A stretch of DNA of 64,000 bases from JAYGED01 sp046582565 (GCA_046582565.1 JAYGED010000075.1:7680-71679); one strand, 5' to 3'. Shown: positions 50,799 to 59,319, counted from the first letter of the stretch. The notes: a model not told the origin generated them from the letters alone. Program-made: numbers and translations.

Positions 50799-50827
50799 TT
50801 GCGGGCCGAGGGTCAATTCGCTACTCT
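50799..50827 (+). promoter_or_regulatory. Possible promoter of tRNA-Ser
   Basis: TTGCGG (50799-50804), 17-base spacer, TACTCT (50822-50827), some 60 bases before the tRNA. Moderate match only. Confidence 0.4.
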
Positions 50828-50884
50828 CCGCGCCACGCCGGAAGGGGGCGGCCTGAGCGCCGCGCCGCGACGGGATCGGGACTT

Positions 50885-50974
50885 GGTTGGGTGCTAGAGT
50901 GGTTGAATAGGCTGGTCTCGAAAACCAGTGTGGGTGCAAGCCCACCGTGGGTTCGAATCCCACCCCAACCGCCA
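50885..50974 (+). tRNA. tRNA-Ser (anticodon CGA)
   Basis: A 90-base class II tRNA. Acceptor stem GGTTGGG pairs with CCCAACC, discriminator G, and CCA is encoded. Anticodon stem CTGGT/ACCAG encloses loop CTCGAAA, anticodon CGA, which reads UCG. The long variable arm TGGG-TGCAAG-CCCA identifies serine. T arm GTGGG-TTCGAAT-CCCAC. A GCCACCC/GGGTGGC hairpin (50971-50999) overlaps the 3' end and may help termination. Confidence 0.95.
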
Positions 50975-51091
50975 CCCTATGCCTTCGGCTTCGGGTGGCA
51001 GGCCACCCTTGTGGACTGACATTCGAAGACGTTTAGGCGTAGGAGTGTCTCCCGAAGCTCTGTTAGGAGCGTAGGGAGACTGGTACGGCCA

Positions 51092-51401
51092 ATGTGGTAC
51101 GTCTATTTTCTTCATTTGAACAATGACGACGTATACGTCGGATCAACGAATGATCTCAAGTGAAGAGTCGAATCGCATCGTCAGGGTCACGTGGTTTCGA
51201 TTAAAGCTCACTTACCGGTCACGTTGAAATCGTATGTAGCCGTATTGACCGAGCAGAATGCTCAAACTTGAGCGATATTTTAAATCCGGCGTCGGCCTGA
51301 TCGCAATTCAACAATTTGCGGAAGAAAAACTGGCGCGGGCGTTGAGCAGCTCGAAAGCGGAACAGTTCCACGCTTCGATAGCGGTGCGGCGAATGAATTA
51401 G
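51092..51401 (+). pseudogene. Decayed GIY-YIG nuclease-superfamily gene
   Basis: From the ATG at 51092 the frame reads MWYVYFLHLNNDDVYVGSTNDLK, the GIY-YIG opening (YVYFL and YVGSTNDL), then hits TGA where the family has Arg. It resumes RVESHRQGHVVSIKAHLPVTL and KSYVAVLTEQNA, then shifts by one base; the new frame continues LERYFKSGVGLIAIQ and QFAEEKLARALSS to a TAG at 51401. One nonsense change and one frameshift therefore kill a short (about 100-residue) UPF0213-like protein. It lies just downstream of the tRNA-Ser. The preceding 117 bases (50975-51091) hold only a GTCTCCC/GGGAGAC inverted repeat (51047-51080). Confidence 0.75.
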
Positions 51402-51460
51402 CCGAACAGCTGAGCAAATTATAAGTAAGCTGTCTTCTGACTTACAGAGAGATGCAATTC

Positions 51461-51601
51461 ATGACCATACGGTCGGCTATCGATATCGGCGGCACATATA
51501 CCGACCTGCTGTTGGATCGGGGCGGGCTTTGCCGTGTATGCCCCACGAAGGCATACGGATACGCTACAACTAATCAGCACGACATCGAATGGGGACGTTA
51601 G
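51461..51601 (+). pseudogene. Truncated 5' copy of the hydantoinase-A gene
   Basis: A 46-codon frame MTIRSAIDIGGTYTDLLLDRGG closely copies the first 22 residues of the HyuA-HyuB fusion at 54591 (MTIRLAIDIGGTFTDLVLDRDG), with close DNA identity over about 66 bases. After that it diverges and stops at TAG, 1 base before the cupin ATG. It is either a relic left by a duplication or deletion, or a short leader peptide now coupled to the cupin gene. Confidence 0.75.
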
Positions 51602-51602
51602 A

Positions 51603-51983
51603 ATGACCGATAAGGTGATCACGCGGTTGCTGCCTGACGGAGCGCTGGACGGCGGCATGAAGCCGATGGGCTACATAGACCCCGACACCGTCGTTGACGG
51701 GGTCGAATTCGACGAACGGGGGCATCTGTTCTTCACTAACGCAGCTGGCAATGTAAACGCCGGCGTGTGGCAGTGTTCGCCCTGCACGGAACAGATCAGC
51801 GATTATCCCTATGATCAAGTTTGCTTCGTTCTCGAGGGTTCGATTACCATCACGGATAAAAGCGGCCATGCTGAGATGTTCGGGCCGGGCGATTCCTTCT
51901 CCATCCCCCGCGGCTTCAATGGTCTTTGGCAGATGACCGAGCGCTACAAGAATTATTTCGTAACCGTGGAACCGGAGCCTTGA
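51603..51983 (+). CDS. Cupin_3-type protein of the DMFase-like cluster
   Basis: A 126-residue protein; the start is the ATG at 51603 (MTDKVITRLLPDG), not the longer frame from 51534, because it matches a single compact cupin and has GGGGACG upstream. The core GVWQCSPCTEQISDYPYDQVCFVLEGSITITDKSGHAEMFGPGDSFSIPRGFNG (pieces YPYDQVCFVLEGSI and FGPGDSFSIPRGF) fits Cupin_3 (DUF861), the fold of ureidoglycine aminohydrolase-like proteins. Metal ligands of motif 1 are mostly missing. It is the first gene of the cluster, 59 bases before the small subunit gene, and may act on or sense an amide or ureide (inference). Confidence 0.75.
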   Translation: MTDKVITRLLPDGALDGGMKPMGYIDPDTVVDGVEFDERGHLFFTNAAGNVNAGVWQCSPCTEQISDYPYDQVCFVLEGSITITDKSGHAEMFGPGDSFSIPRGFNGLWQMTERYKNYFVTVEPEP

Positions 51984-52042
51984 TAGCCTGATGCCGGGTG
52001 ATGAGCCTATCGTCATTGCGCCAAAGAATAAGGACTTAGCAG

Positions 52043-52342
52043 ATGTATGAGATCGACCCGTCGCGAACCGACCTGGCCGAGGAATTCAAGAAAAATCCCG
52101 GCGGCCCTTATAGCCCCGAACTCACGCTGGTGGTCAACCGGCTGCGCCTGGGGCCGATGGAGGAGCGCACCATCATGGTCTGCACCAAGCGCGGGCGCGA
52201 ATGGACCCTGGCGAAAATGCCGACGGTTCGTGGCGCCAAGCTGGAATACTACGAGGACCTCGTGTTCGACGACTACTATGACGCCGCCAGGGAAATTTTC
52301 CGCATGCGCTGGCATACGGTGACCGGCCAAGAGCTGGCATAA
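52043..52342 (+). CDS. Small protein resembling the N,N-dimethylformamidase alpha subunit
   Basis: A 99-residue protein with no signal peptide. It precedes, by 26 bases, a DMFase beta-like gene. Its pattern follows the remembered Paracoccus-type small subunit DmfA1: an EEFKKNPGGPYSPELTLVVNRLRL block where DmfA1 has a similar NP-G-SP-L-V-N stretch, a REWTLAKMP block where DmfA1 has REW-A, and an FDDYYDAAREIFRMRWHTV ending. It is shorter than the 132 residues I recall for DmfA1, lacking about 30 N-terminal residues. In DMFase the small subunit holds the large one in an alpha2beta2 enzyme. Without the neighbour I would call it hypothetical. Confidence 0.6.
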   Translation: MYEIDPSRTDLAEEFKKNPGGPYSPELTLVVNRLRLGPMEERTIMVCTKRGREWTLAKMPTVRGAKLEYYEDLVFDDYYDAAREIFRMRWHTVTGQELA

Positions 52343-52368
52343 AAATATTTATCCGAAGGAACGAATCG

Positions 52369-54579
52369 TTGAAAAAAATTGTCGGTTATTTGAATAGCTG
52401 GAGCGTCACGCCGGGCGATACGCTTAAGGTCATGGTGAGCACCTACGGCGTGGACCACTATCGCGCGGACCTGGTCCGCATCATCTGCGGCGATGACGAG
52501 CCCGAACACGATATTTACCACGAGGAGGAGATCGACGCCCCCTTCAACGGCGAGCATCCAGGCCGCGAGCAGCCGATTGCCGCGGGCTCCTACGTGACTG
52601 TGGACGATGCCCCCGCCATAGCCGGCTTGACCAGCTTCACCGTCCAGGCCTGGGTCTTTCCGACCACCCCCGACAAGGCTGTGCAGGGACTGATCAGTAA
52701 CTGGAACGACGAGACATCAAGCGGCTTCGCGCTACTGATCGACGACACTGGCGCCCTGGCCATGCGGCTTGGCGACGGCAACGGCGGGGTTGCCGAAATC
52801 AGCACCGGCAAGCCGCTGGCGGTGCGGCGCTGGCATCTGGTGGCCGCCGCCTATGACGCGGCGACCCGGGAACTCAGCGTCTCCCAGAACCTTATCGGGC
52901 CGCAATTCGAAGCCAGCAGCAGCGCCCATGTGACCACGACGATTAAATTCGAGCCGGCGCTTAGCAGCGGCTCGGCGCTGGTCATGGCCGCCCTGCCGGG
53001 TGTCTCCCATCATTTCAACGGCAAGCTCGACCGGCCGCGCCTGATCGGCCGCGCCCTCACCGGCGATGAGAGTGTGGCGCTGGCCTGGGACGCCCTGCCC
53101 CAGGAGCGCGACAGCGCGGTGATCGCGGCCTGGGATTTCGCGCGCGATATCGGCACGGATACGGTCAGCGACTTGGGCCCCAACGGTCTTCACGGACGAA
53201 CGGTCAATCTGCCCTCGCGCGGCTGCAAGGGCTTCAACTGGAGCGGCGCCGAGCAGAACTGGCGTCACGCGCCCGAGGAATACGGCGCCATCCACTTTCA
53301 CGACGACGATCTCTACGACGCCGGCTGGGAGGCTGATTTCGAGTACCAGGTGCCTGCGGACCTGCCGAGCGCTGTCTACGCGGTGCGCCTGGCGGCCGGG
53401 GACGACGACTGGTACGTCACCTTCTTCGTCCGCCCGCCGCGGGGCACCACCACGGCGAAGCTCGCCTTTCTGGTCTCGACAGTGACCTACATGGCCTATT
53501 CGAACTATCGCTGGATGTTGCATCAGCGTTACAGCGAAGTCACCGAGACGTTCTGGACGACGCTCGATAAGGGTGACGTCTTCCTGCACGAGCATCCCGA
53601 GTTCGGGTTATCGACCTACGACACCCATTCCGACGGCAGCGGCGTGCGCTATGCCTCGCGGCTGCGGCCGGTGCTCAACATGGCGCCCAAGACGCCGTTG
53701 TGGAGCTTCAATGCCGACACCTTCATCCTCAGCTGGCTCGAGAAAAAGGGCATCGCTTACGACATCATCACCGACGAGGACCTCCACGCCGAGGGCGTCG
53801 GGCTGCTTGAGCCCTATCACGCCATCGTCACCGGCACCCACCCCGAGTACTACACCACCCCCATGTGGGATGGGCTTAGGGCCTATCTCGCGCGCGCAGG
53901 GAGGCTGGCCTATCTCGGCGGCAATGGCTTCATCTGGCGCTGCGCACTCTCGGACGCCAAGCCGGGCGTGGTCGAGCTGCGCCGGCCCGAGGACGGCATC
54001 CGTTACCGCGACGAGGAACCGGGCGAATATTATCTCGAATTCACCGGTGAGTACGGCGGCCTGTGGCGGCGTCTCGGCATGGCGCCCCAGGCGATGTGCG
54101 GTGTCGGCACGGTGGCGGTCGGCTTCGACGCCTCGGGCTACTATCTGCGCAAAGAGGCGAGCTTCGATGCCCGCGCCGGGTTCATCTTCGAGGGCATCGG
54201 CGACGATGAAGTGATCGGTGATTTCGGTATCCTGGGCGGTGGCGCCAGCGGCTCCGAGATCGATGCGGTCGACCCGACGCTGGGTACGCCGCCCCATACC
54301 CTCGTGCTCGCAAGCTCCGAAGGCCATACGGCGAACACCTATCTGGTGCCCGACGAGACCGGCTTTCACCACGTCGCCATGGACGGCATTCAGAACCCGG
54401 ATATCAGGGCGGATATGACCTTCTTCGAGACGCCGAGCGGCGGGGCGGTCTTCTCCGTCGGCTCCATCGCCTGGGGCGCGAGCCTGCCGCACAACGGCTA
54501 TACCAACAACGTCGGGCGGATTACCGAGAACGTCCTGCGCCGCTTCCTCGACGACGCTGCCTTTTCGATGCCCGGGTAA
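52369..54579 (+). CDS. N,N-dimethylformamidase beta-subunit-like iron amidohydrolase
   Basis: A 736-residue protein beginning at TTG (52369) after GAAGGA. Residues 1-65 form an N-terminal beta domain (VGYLNSWSVTPGDTLKVMVS), about 75-240 a LamG-like domain (TSFTVQAWVFPTTPD, HFNGKLDRPRLIGRAL), and 300-736 the DMFase catalytic domain. As I recall DMFase, iron is held by two Tyr and one Glu; the aligned residues here are Tyr377 (YMAYSNY), Tyr417 (GLSTYDTH) and Glu493 (GTHPEYYT). The end (HNGYTNNVGRITENVLRRF) also matches. The reaction would be hydrolysis of a small amide to amine and acid; the natural substrate is unknown. Eleven bases before the HyuAB gene. Confidence 0.78.
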   Translation: MKKIVGYLNSWSVTPGDTLKVMVSTYGVDHYRADLVRIICGDDEPEHDIYHEEEIDAPFNGEHPGREQPIAAGSYVTVDDAPAIAGLTSFTVQAWVFPTTPDKAVQGLISNWNDETSSGFALLIDDTGALAMRLGDGNGGVAEISTGKPLAVRRWHLVAAAYDAATRELSVSQNLIGPQFEASSSAHVTTTIKFEPALSSGSALVMAALPGVSHHFNGKLDRPRLIGRALTGDESVALAWDALPQERDSAVIAAWDFARDIGTDTVSDLGPNGLHGRTVNLPSRGCKGFNWSGAEQNWRHAPEEYGAIHFHDDDLYDAGWEADFEYQVPADLPSAVYAVRLAAGDDDWYVTFFVRPPRGTTTAKLAFLVSTVTYMAYSNYRWMLHQRYSEVTETFWTTLDKGDVFLHEHPEFGLSTYDTHSDGSGVRYASRLRPVLNMAPKTPLWSFNADTFILSWLEKKGIAYDIITDEDLHAEGVGLLEPYHAIVTGTHPEYYTTPMWDGLRAYLARAGRLAYLGGNGFIWRCALSDAKPGVVELRRPEDGIRYRDEEPGEYYLEFTGEYGGLWRRLGMAPQAMCGVGTVAVGFDASGYYLRKEASFDARAGFIFEGIGDDEVIGDFGILGGGASGSEIDAVDPTLGTPPHTLVLASSEGHTANTYLVPDETGFHHVAMDGIQNPDIRADMTFFETPSGGAVFSVGSIAWGASLPHNGYTNNVGRITENVLRRFLDDAAFSMPG

Positions 54580-54590
54580 GGACGGCATCC

Positions 54591-57500
54591 ATGACCATAC
54601 GGCTGGCTATCGATATCGGCGGTACTTTTACCGACCTGGTGTTGGATCGGGACGGGACCCGCACGGCGACTAAGCTGCTTACCACGCCGGAGCGCCCGGC
54701 TGACGGTATCATGCAGGGCATAGAGCAAATCCTCGGCGAGTCGGAGACCAACCTCGGCGATGTGGACCTCATCCTGCACGGCACCACCCTGGCGACCAAC
54801 GCGCTGATCGAGCGCAAGGGGGCGCGCACCGCCCTGATCGTCACCGAGGGCCATCGCGATTCCGTCGAGATGGCCTATGAAAACCGCTTCGACCAATACG
54901 ACATCAATGCCGAGAGGCCGCCGCCCCTGGTGCCCCGCGCCTTGCGGTTGCCGGTCGCTGAGAGGATCAATTTCAAGGGCGAAATTCTCACCCCCCTCGA
55001 TGAGCAGTCGGTTCGGGCGCTGATCCCGGACTTACGCGAGGCCGGGGTGGAGAGTGTCGCCATCGGCCTGTTGCACGCCTACGCCAACCCGGCCCATGAG
55101 AACCGGGTAGGGGTGATCATCGCCGAGGCCCTGCCCGAGTTGTCGATCTCCCTGTCCTCGGACGTCTGCCCCGAAATCCGCGAATACGAGCGCCAATCCA
55201 CGACCTGCGCCAACGCCTATATCCAACGGCTCATGGCCGGCTACCTCACCGACCTGGAGCAGCGTCTGGCGGCGGACAATTTCCACTGCCCGCTGCTGCT
55301 GATGACCTCGGGCGGCAATGTGGTGACGGTGGAGACCGCCGTGCGCTATCCCATCCGACTGGTCGAGTCCGGGCCCGCCGGCGGCGCCATCATGGCGGCC
55401 CATATCGCGCGCCGCCTGGGCGAGGACAGTGTCTTCTCCTTCGACATGGGCGGCACCACCGCCAAAATATGCCTGATCGACCATGGCGAGCCGCAGCTCA
55501 GCCGGGGCTTCGAGGTTGCCCGCGCCCACCGCTTCATGAAGGGCAGCGGCATGCCTATCAAGGTGCCGGTGGTCGAGATGGTCGAGATCGGCGCCGGCGG
55601 CGGCTCCATCGCCTCGGTCGATGACCTTGCGCGCATCCGGGTCGGGCCGGAGAGCGCCGCCTCCGATCCGGGTCCGGCCTGCTACGGCCTGGGCGGCGAC
55701 CGCCCGACGGTGACCGACGCCAACCTGATCGCCGGCCGCCTCGATGGGGAACATTTCGCCGGCGGGCGCATGAGCCTGGACGGGGCGGCGGCAGAGACCG
55801 CGGTGCGGCGTGAAATCGGCGAGCCCTTGTCCCTTCAGACCATCGACGGGGCGCTCGGTATCCTGGAGGTTGTCGACGAGAACATGGCCAGTGCCGCGCG
55901 GGTCCATGCGGTCGAGCGCGGCGAGGAGATCGAAGGCCGCACCCTGATCGCCTTCGGCGGCGCCGGCCCCCTGCATGCCGCGCGCCTGGCCGAGAAACTC
56001 AGCATCGACCGCATTATCGTACCCAACAACGCGGGCGTCGGCTCGGCCATCGGGTTTCTGCTGGCGCCGGTCGCCTATGAGGTGGCGCGCAGCAGCTACA
56101 TGCGCCTGGACGAATTCGATCCCGCGCCCATAAACGCCGCCTTCGAGGCCATGGCGGCGGAAGCGGAGGCGGTGGTTCGCCTGGGTGCTGCGAACGAGGA
56201 ATTGACCGAGCGGCGCTACGCCTTTGCCCGCTATGTGGGCCAGGGCCACGAAATCAAGATCGTGGCGCCGGTGCGTACCCTGGGCAAGGATGACGGCGAG
56301 GCCCTGCGGCTCGCCTTCGAGACCGCCTATGGCGAACAATACGGCCGCGCGGTGCCCAGCCTGGCCGTCGAGGTCTTGACCTGGTCCCTGACCCTGTCCG
56401 CTCCATCACCGGCCATGGATGGCAGCGCTTCTGAAACGCCGACGCCGCGTAAGCCACAGGCCGAAGGAGTGCGCAGCATGCGCCTGCCCGGCCGCGGCGC
56501 CGAGATGGACGCCAAGACCTACGATCGAACGGCGCTGGCCGCCGGAGACCACATGGCCGGCCCCGCCGCGATCACCGAGGCGCAGACCACGACCATCGTC
56601 CCCGACGGCTTCACCGCGCGGCTCAACGGCGATGGCGATATTATTCTTGAGCGGGCAGGCGCCAGGACCGGCGTCGTCCCCGAAGGCGCCGTGCGCAATC
56701 AAATCCTCTGGGATCGCCTGATCGCCATCGTCGAGGAGCAGGCGCAATCGATTATCCGCACCGCCTTCTCGACTACCGTGCGCGAGGCCGGCGATCTTTC
56801 CGCCGGGCTGTTCGATCTGCGCGGCCGCATGCTGGCCCAGGCGGTGACCGGCACGCCGGGTCATGTCAACGCCATGGCCGCGGCGGTGCTGTTCTTTATG
56901 GAGAAATATCCGATTTCGACCATGGCCGAGGGCGATGTGTTCGTCACCAACGACCCCTGGCACGGCACCGGCCATCTGTTCGATTTCACGGTGGTGTCGC
57001 CGGTCTTCGTCAAGGGGGCGGCGGTCGGCCTGTTCGCCTCGACGGTTCATGTGGTCGATATCGGCGGGCCGGGGTTCGGGCCGGACGCGGGACAGGTCTA
57101 TGAAGAAGGGCTCTGCATCCCGATCATGCATCTGTTTAGGGGCGGTGTTGCCAACGAAAGCCTGTTCGACATCGTGCGCGCCAATGTGCGCGAGCCGGTG
57201 CAGGTGACCGGCGATCTCTACTCCCTGGCCGCCAGCAATGGCGTCGGCGCAGCCCGGCTGGCCGCCCTGATGTCCGAATTCGGCCTCAACGGCCTGGAGT
57301 CCATCGGCGATCACATCATCGAAAAATCCCGTGCCGCCATGATCGATCATATCCGCGCCCTGCCCCCTGGCCGCTACAGCAACGCCATGACCGTCGACGG
57401 CTACGAAAGCCCGGTGCATATAGAATCTCAATTGACGGTGAGCGATGAGGGCATCGAGGTCGATTTCAACGGCAGCTCAGCCATGTCGCCCTACGGCATC

Positions 57501-58247
57501 AATGTGCCGATCACCTATGCCCAGGCCTACGCCTCATTCGGCATTCGCTGCGTGGTCGGAAGCTCAATCCCCAACAACACGGGCTCCCTGTCGCCAATCC
57601 AAATCACAGCCCCCGAGGGCTGTATCCTCAACGCCCCGAGGCCGGCCGCGGTTACCGTGCGCCATGTGATCGGCCAGATGCTGCCCGACGTGGTGCTCGG
57701 CGCGCTTGAGAAGGCGCAGCCGGGGATCGCCCCCGCCGAGGGCTCGTCAAGCCTGTGGAATCCCATGCTGTCGGGCGGACACGGCATGGTCGGCGATCAT
57801 GAGTACGGCGACGCGCTGCCCTTCTCGGTGACCGTGTTTCATTCCGGCGGAACCGGCGCCCGGCCGACCAAACACGGCCTGTCGGCGACTGCCTTCCCTT
57901 CCGGCGTGCGCAATACCCCGGTCGAGATCACCGAATCCATCGCGCCGATCCTGTATATGCGCAAGGAATACCGAACCGGCTCCGGCGGGGACGGGTCGTA
58001 CCGGGGCGGCGACGGCCAGGTCATCGAAATCGAGCATGCCCAGGGCGCGCCCTTTGCGGTGTTCGCCCTGTTCGACAGGATCGACCACCCGGCCCGGGGC
58101 CGCAATGGCGGCGGCAATGGAAAGCCCGGCCAGATTCGCCTGGCCAGCGGCGCCACCCTCAAGGGCATGGGCAAACAAATCGTCCCCGCCGGCGACCGCC
58201 TGATCCTGAAACTCCCCGGCGGCGGCGGCTTGGGCAAGCCCAAATGA
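54591..58247 (+). CDS. Hydantoinase/oxoprolinase A-B fusion
   Basis: A 1218-residue single-chain enzyme. Residues 1-175 are the HydA N-terminal domain (LAIDIGGTFTDLVLDRDG, HGTTLATNALIERKG), 195-490 the ASKHA-fold hydantoinase A domain (FSFDMGGTTAKICLIDHGE, AFGGAGPLHAARLAE), then a C-terminal A domain, and about 700-1215 hydantoinase B (NQILWDRLIAIVEEQAQSI, FVTNDPWHGTGHLFDF, GGDGQVIEIEH). The arrangement equals 5-oxoprolinase and fused N-methylhydantoinases, which use ATP to open cyclic amides. Adjacent DMFase-like genes suggest joint breakdown of an N-substituted amide or lactam. The stop lies at the first base of a REP-like repeat. Confidence 0.9.
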   Translation: MTIRLAIDIGGTFTDLVLDRDGTRTATKLLTTPERPADGIMQGIEQILGESETNLGDVDLILHGTTLATNALIERKGARTALIVTEGHRDSVEMAYENRFDQYDINAERPPPLVPRALRLPVAERINFKGEILTPLDEQSVRALIPDLREAGVESVAIGLLHAYANPAHENRVGVIIAEALPELSISLSSDVCPEIREYERQSTTCANAYIQRLMAGYLTDLEQRLAADNFHCPLLLMTSGGNVVTVETAVRYPIRLVESGPAGGAIMAAHIARRLGEDSVFSFDMGGTTAKICLIDHGEPQLSRGFEVARAHRFMKGSGMPIKVPVVEMVEIGAGGGSIASVDDLARIRVGPESAASDPGPACYGLGGDRPTVTDANLIAGRLDGEHFAGGRMSLDGAAAETAVRREIGEPLSLQTIDGALGILEVVDENMASAARVHAVERGEEIEGRTLIAFGGAGPLHAARLAEKLSIDRIIVPNNAGVGSAIGFLLAPVAYEVARSSYMRLDEFDPAPINAAFEAMAAEAEAVVRLGAANEELTERRYAFARYVGQGHEIKIVAPVRTLGKDDGEALRLAFETAYGEQYGRAVPSLAVEVLTWSLTLSAPSPAMDGSASETPTPRKPQAEGVRSMRLPGRGAEMDAKTYDRTALAAGDHMAGPAAITEAQTTTIVPDGFTARLNGDGDIILERAGARTGVVPEGAVRNQILWDRLIAIVEEQAQSIIRTAFSTTVREAGDLSAGLFDLRGRMLAQAVTGTPGHVNAMAAAVLFFMEKYPISTMAEGDVFVTNDPWHGTGHLFDFTVVSPVFVKGAAVGLFASTVHVVDIGGPGFGPDAGQVYEEGLCIPIMHLFRGGVANESLFDIVRANVREPVQVTGDLYSLAASNGVGAARLAALMSEFGLNGLESIGDHIIEKSRAAMIDHIRALPPGRYSNAMTVDGYESPVHIESQLTVSDEGIEVDFNGSSAMSPYGINVPITYAQAYASFGIRCVVGSSIPNNTGSLSPIQITAPEGCILNAPRPAAVTVRHVIGQMLPDVVLGALEKAQPGIAPAEGSSSLWNPMLSGGHGMVGDHEYGDALPFSVTVFHSGGTGARPTKHGLSATAFPSGVRNTPVEITESIAPILYMRKEYRTGSGGDGSYRGGDGQVIEIEHAQGAPFAVFALFDRIDHPARGRNGGGNGKPGQIRLASGATLKGMGKQIVPAGDRLILKLPGGGGLGKPK

Positions 58248-58301
58248 ATTAAGTAAGGTGTCCCCTTAATTATCTCTATTATTGGGTCACCTTACTTAAT
58301 T
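58247..58301. repeat. REP-like palindrome, left flank of the RAYT element
   Basis: AATTAAGTAAGGTG (58247-58260) pairs with CACCTTACTTAATT (58288-58301). The first 25 bases (58247-58271) are an exact copy of 59058-59082 on the other side of the transposase gene. The last base of the HyuAB stop is the first base of the repeat. Confidence 0.85.
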
Positions 58302-58337
58302 ATGGACGGTTTAGCATCCCGCCGATAACCTCCTAAT

Positions 58338-59015
58338 ATGGTACGAATAGCGCGCATCGTAGTACCGGGTCTTCCGCATCATGTGACCCAGCGGGGCAAC
58401 CGGCGTCAGGACAGTTTCTTCCGTGATGAGGATTACCGGGCCTACCAGGACCTGATGGCCGAATGGTGCGCCCATTATGGCGTGGCGATATGGGCCTATT
58501 GCCTGATGCCCAATCACGTCCACTTGATCGCCGTTCCCGAAACCGAGGCGGCCCTCAGGCAAGCCATAGGCGAGGCGCACCGGCGCTATACACGGCGCGT
58601 CAATTTTCGCGAAGGCTGGCGGGGGCATCTGTGGCAAGGTCGGTTTGCCTCGTTCCCGATGGATGAGCGCCATCTGCTGGCGGCGGCGCGTTATGTAGAG
58701 TTGAACCCGGTGCGCGCCGGTATAACGAAGCGACCCGAGGATTATCTTTGGAGCAGCGCTCACGCACATCTCGCGGGGCAGGATGATCGGTTGGTCAAAG
58801 TCGGCCCGCTCCTCGATGCGGTGGGAGATTGGGCGACGTTTCTCGCCGGGGGATTGGACGAAACCGAACGCGATGCTCTACGACGCCATGAGAACAGCGG
58901 CCGTCCGCTCGGCAACGACGCGTTTATCGGGCAGCTGGAGTCTATTCTCGGACGAACTTTGAAGAAGAAAAATCCGGGTGCGAAACCCAGGCGCGCTATC
59001 AACGAATATGATTAA
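58338..59015 (+). CDS. REP-associated tyrosine transposase (RAYT)
   Basis: A 225-residue Y1/HUH transposase. It opens VRIARIVVPGLPHHVTQRGNRRQ, carries the metal-binding YCLMPNHVHLIAVPE, the catalytic tyrosine in AARYVELNPVRAG, and HLWQGRFASFP between them, all standard for the TnpA-REP (DUF1568) family. The enzyme is intact. It probably moves or maintains the palindromes that flank it; its stop codon lies inside the downstream palindrome. Such genes are usually single copy and domesticated rather than true IS elements. Confidence 0.92.
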   Translation: MVRIARIVVPGLPHHVTQRGNRRQDSFFRDEDYRAYQDLMAEWCAHYGVAIWAYCLMPNHVHLIAVPETEAALRQAIGEAHRRYTRRVNFREGWRGHLWQGRFASFPMDERHLLAAARYVELNPVRAGITKRPEDYLWSSAHAHLAGQDDRLVKVGPLLDAVGDWATFLAGGLDETERDALRRHENSGRPLGNDAFIGQLESILGRTLKKKNPGAKPRRAINEYD

Positions 59016-59082
59016 GGGGACACCTTACTTAATAAGGCGAGCGTTATCGTTATTGGGAATTAAGTAAGGTGTCCCCTTAATT
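59011..59082. repeat. REP-like palindrome, right flank of the RAYT element
   Basis: ATTAAGGGGACACC plus TTACTTAAT (59011-59033) is the exact reverse complement of the 23 bases within 59058-59082. The spacer contains GTTATTGGG, which resembles CTATTATTGGG in the left flank spacer. Transposase stop TAA is 59013-59015. Confidence 0.85.
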
Positions 59083-59108
59083 AGGCGGGCTGTGTAAGCG
59101 CGACTGAC

Positions 59109-59273
59109 TCAGAAATCGATGGCGCGGCCGCCCTTTTCCCAGTCGCCGTAGCGGGTCGGGTCGAGGCCGTCTTTACGGCCATCTATTTCTTTGGCGATTT
59201 CTTTTGCCGGCTTCGGATCGGGCTTCTCAGCGGGCTCGGCGGCGTCTGATTTGTCGGTTTTATCGTCGGTCAT
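59109..59273 (-). CDS. DUF1674 protein (SDHAF4-like)
   Basis: About 54 residues from the ATG at 59273. The N-terminal 30 residues are charged and Pro/Lys/Glu-rich; the end GLDPTRYGDWEKGGRAIDF is the DUF1674 signature. Eukaryotic SDHAF4 helps assemble succinate dehydrogenase by binding flavinated SdhA; the bacterial function is presumed similar. The rsmB gene begins divergently 46 bases away. The first 8 residues of the longer frame (to 59297) are not needed. Confidence 0.85.
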   Translation of the reverse strand: MTDDKTDKSDAAEPAEKPDPKPAKEIAKEIDGRKDGLDPTRYGDWEKGGRAIDF

Positions 59274-59319
59274 GGCGATAGTTCTAGCCGATCGCATGGT
59301 TGCGCGCTACACCGCCCCC

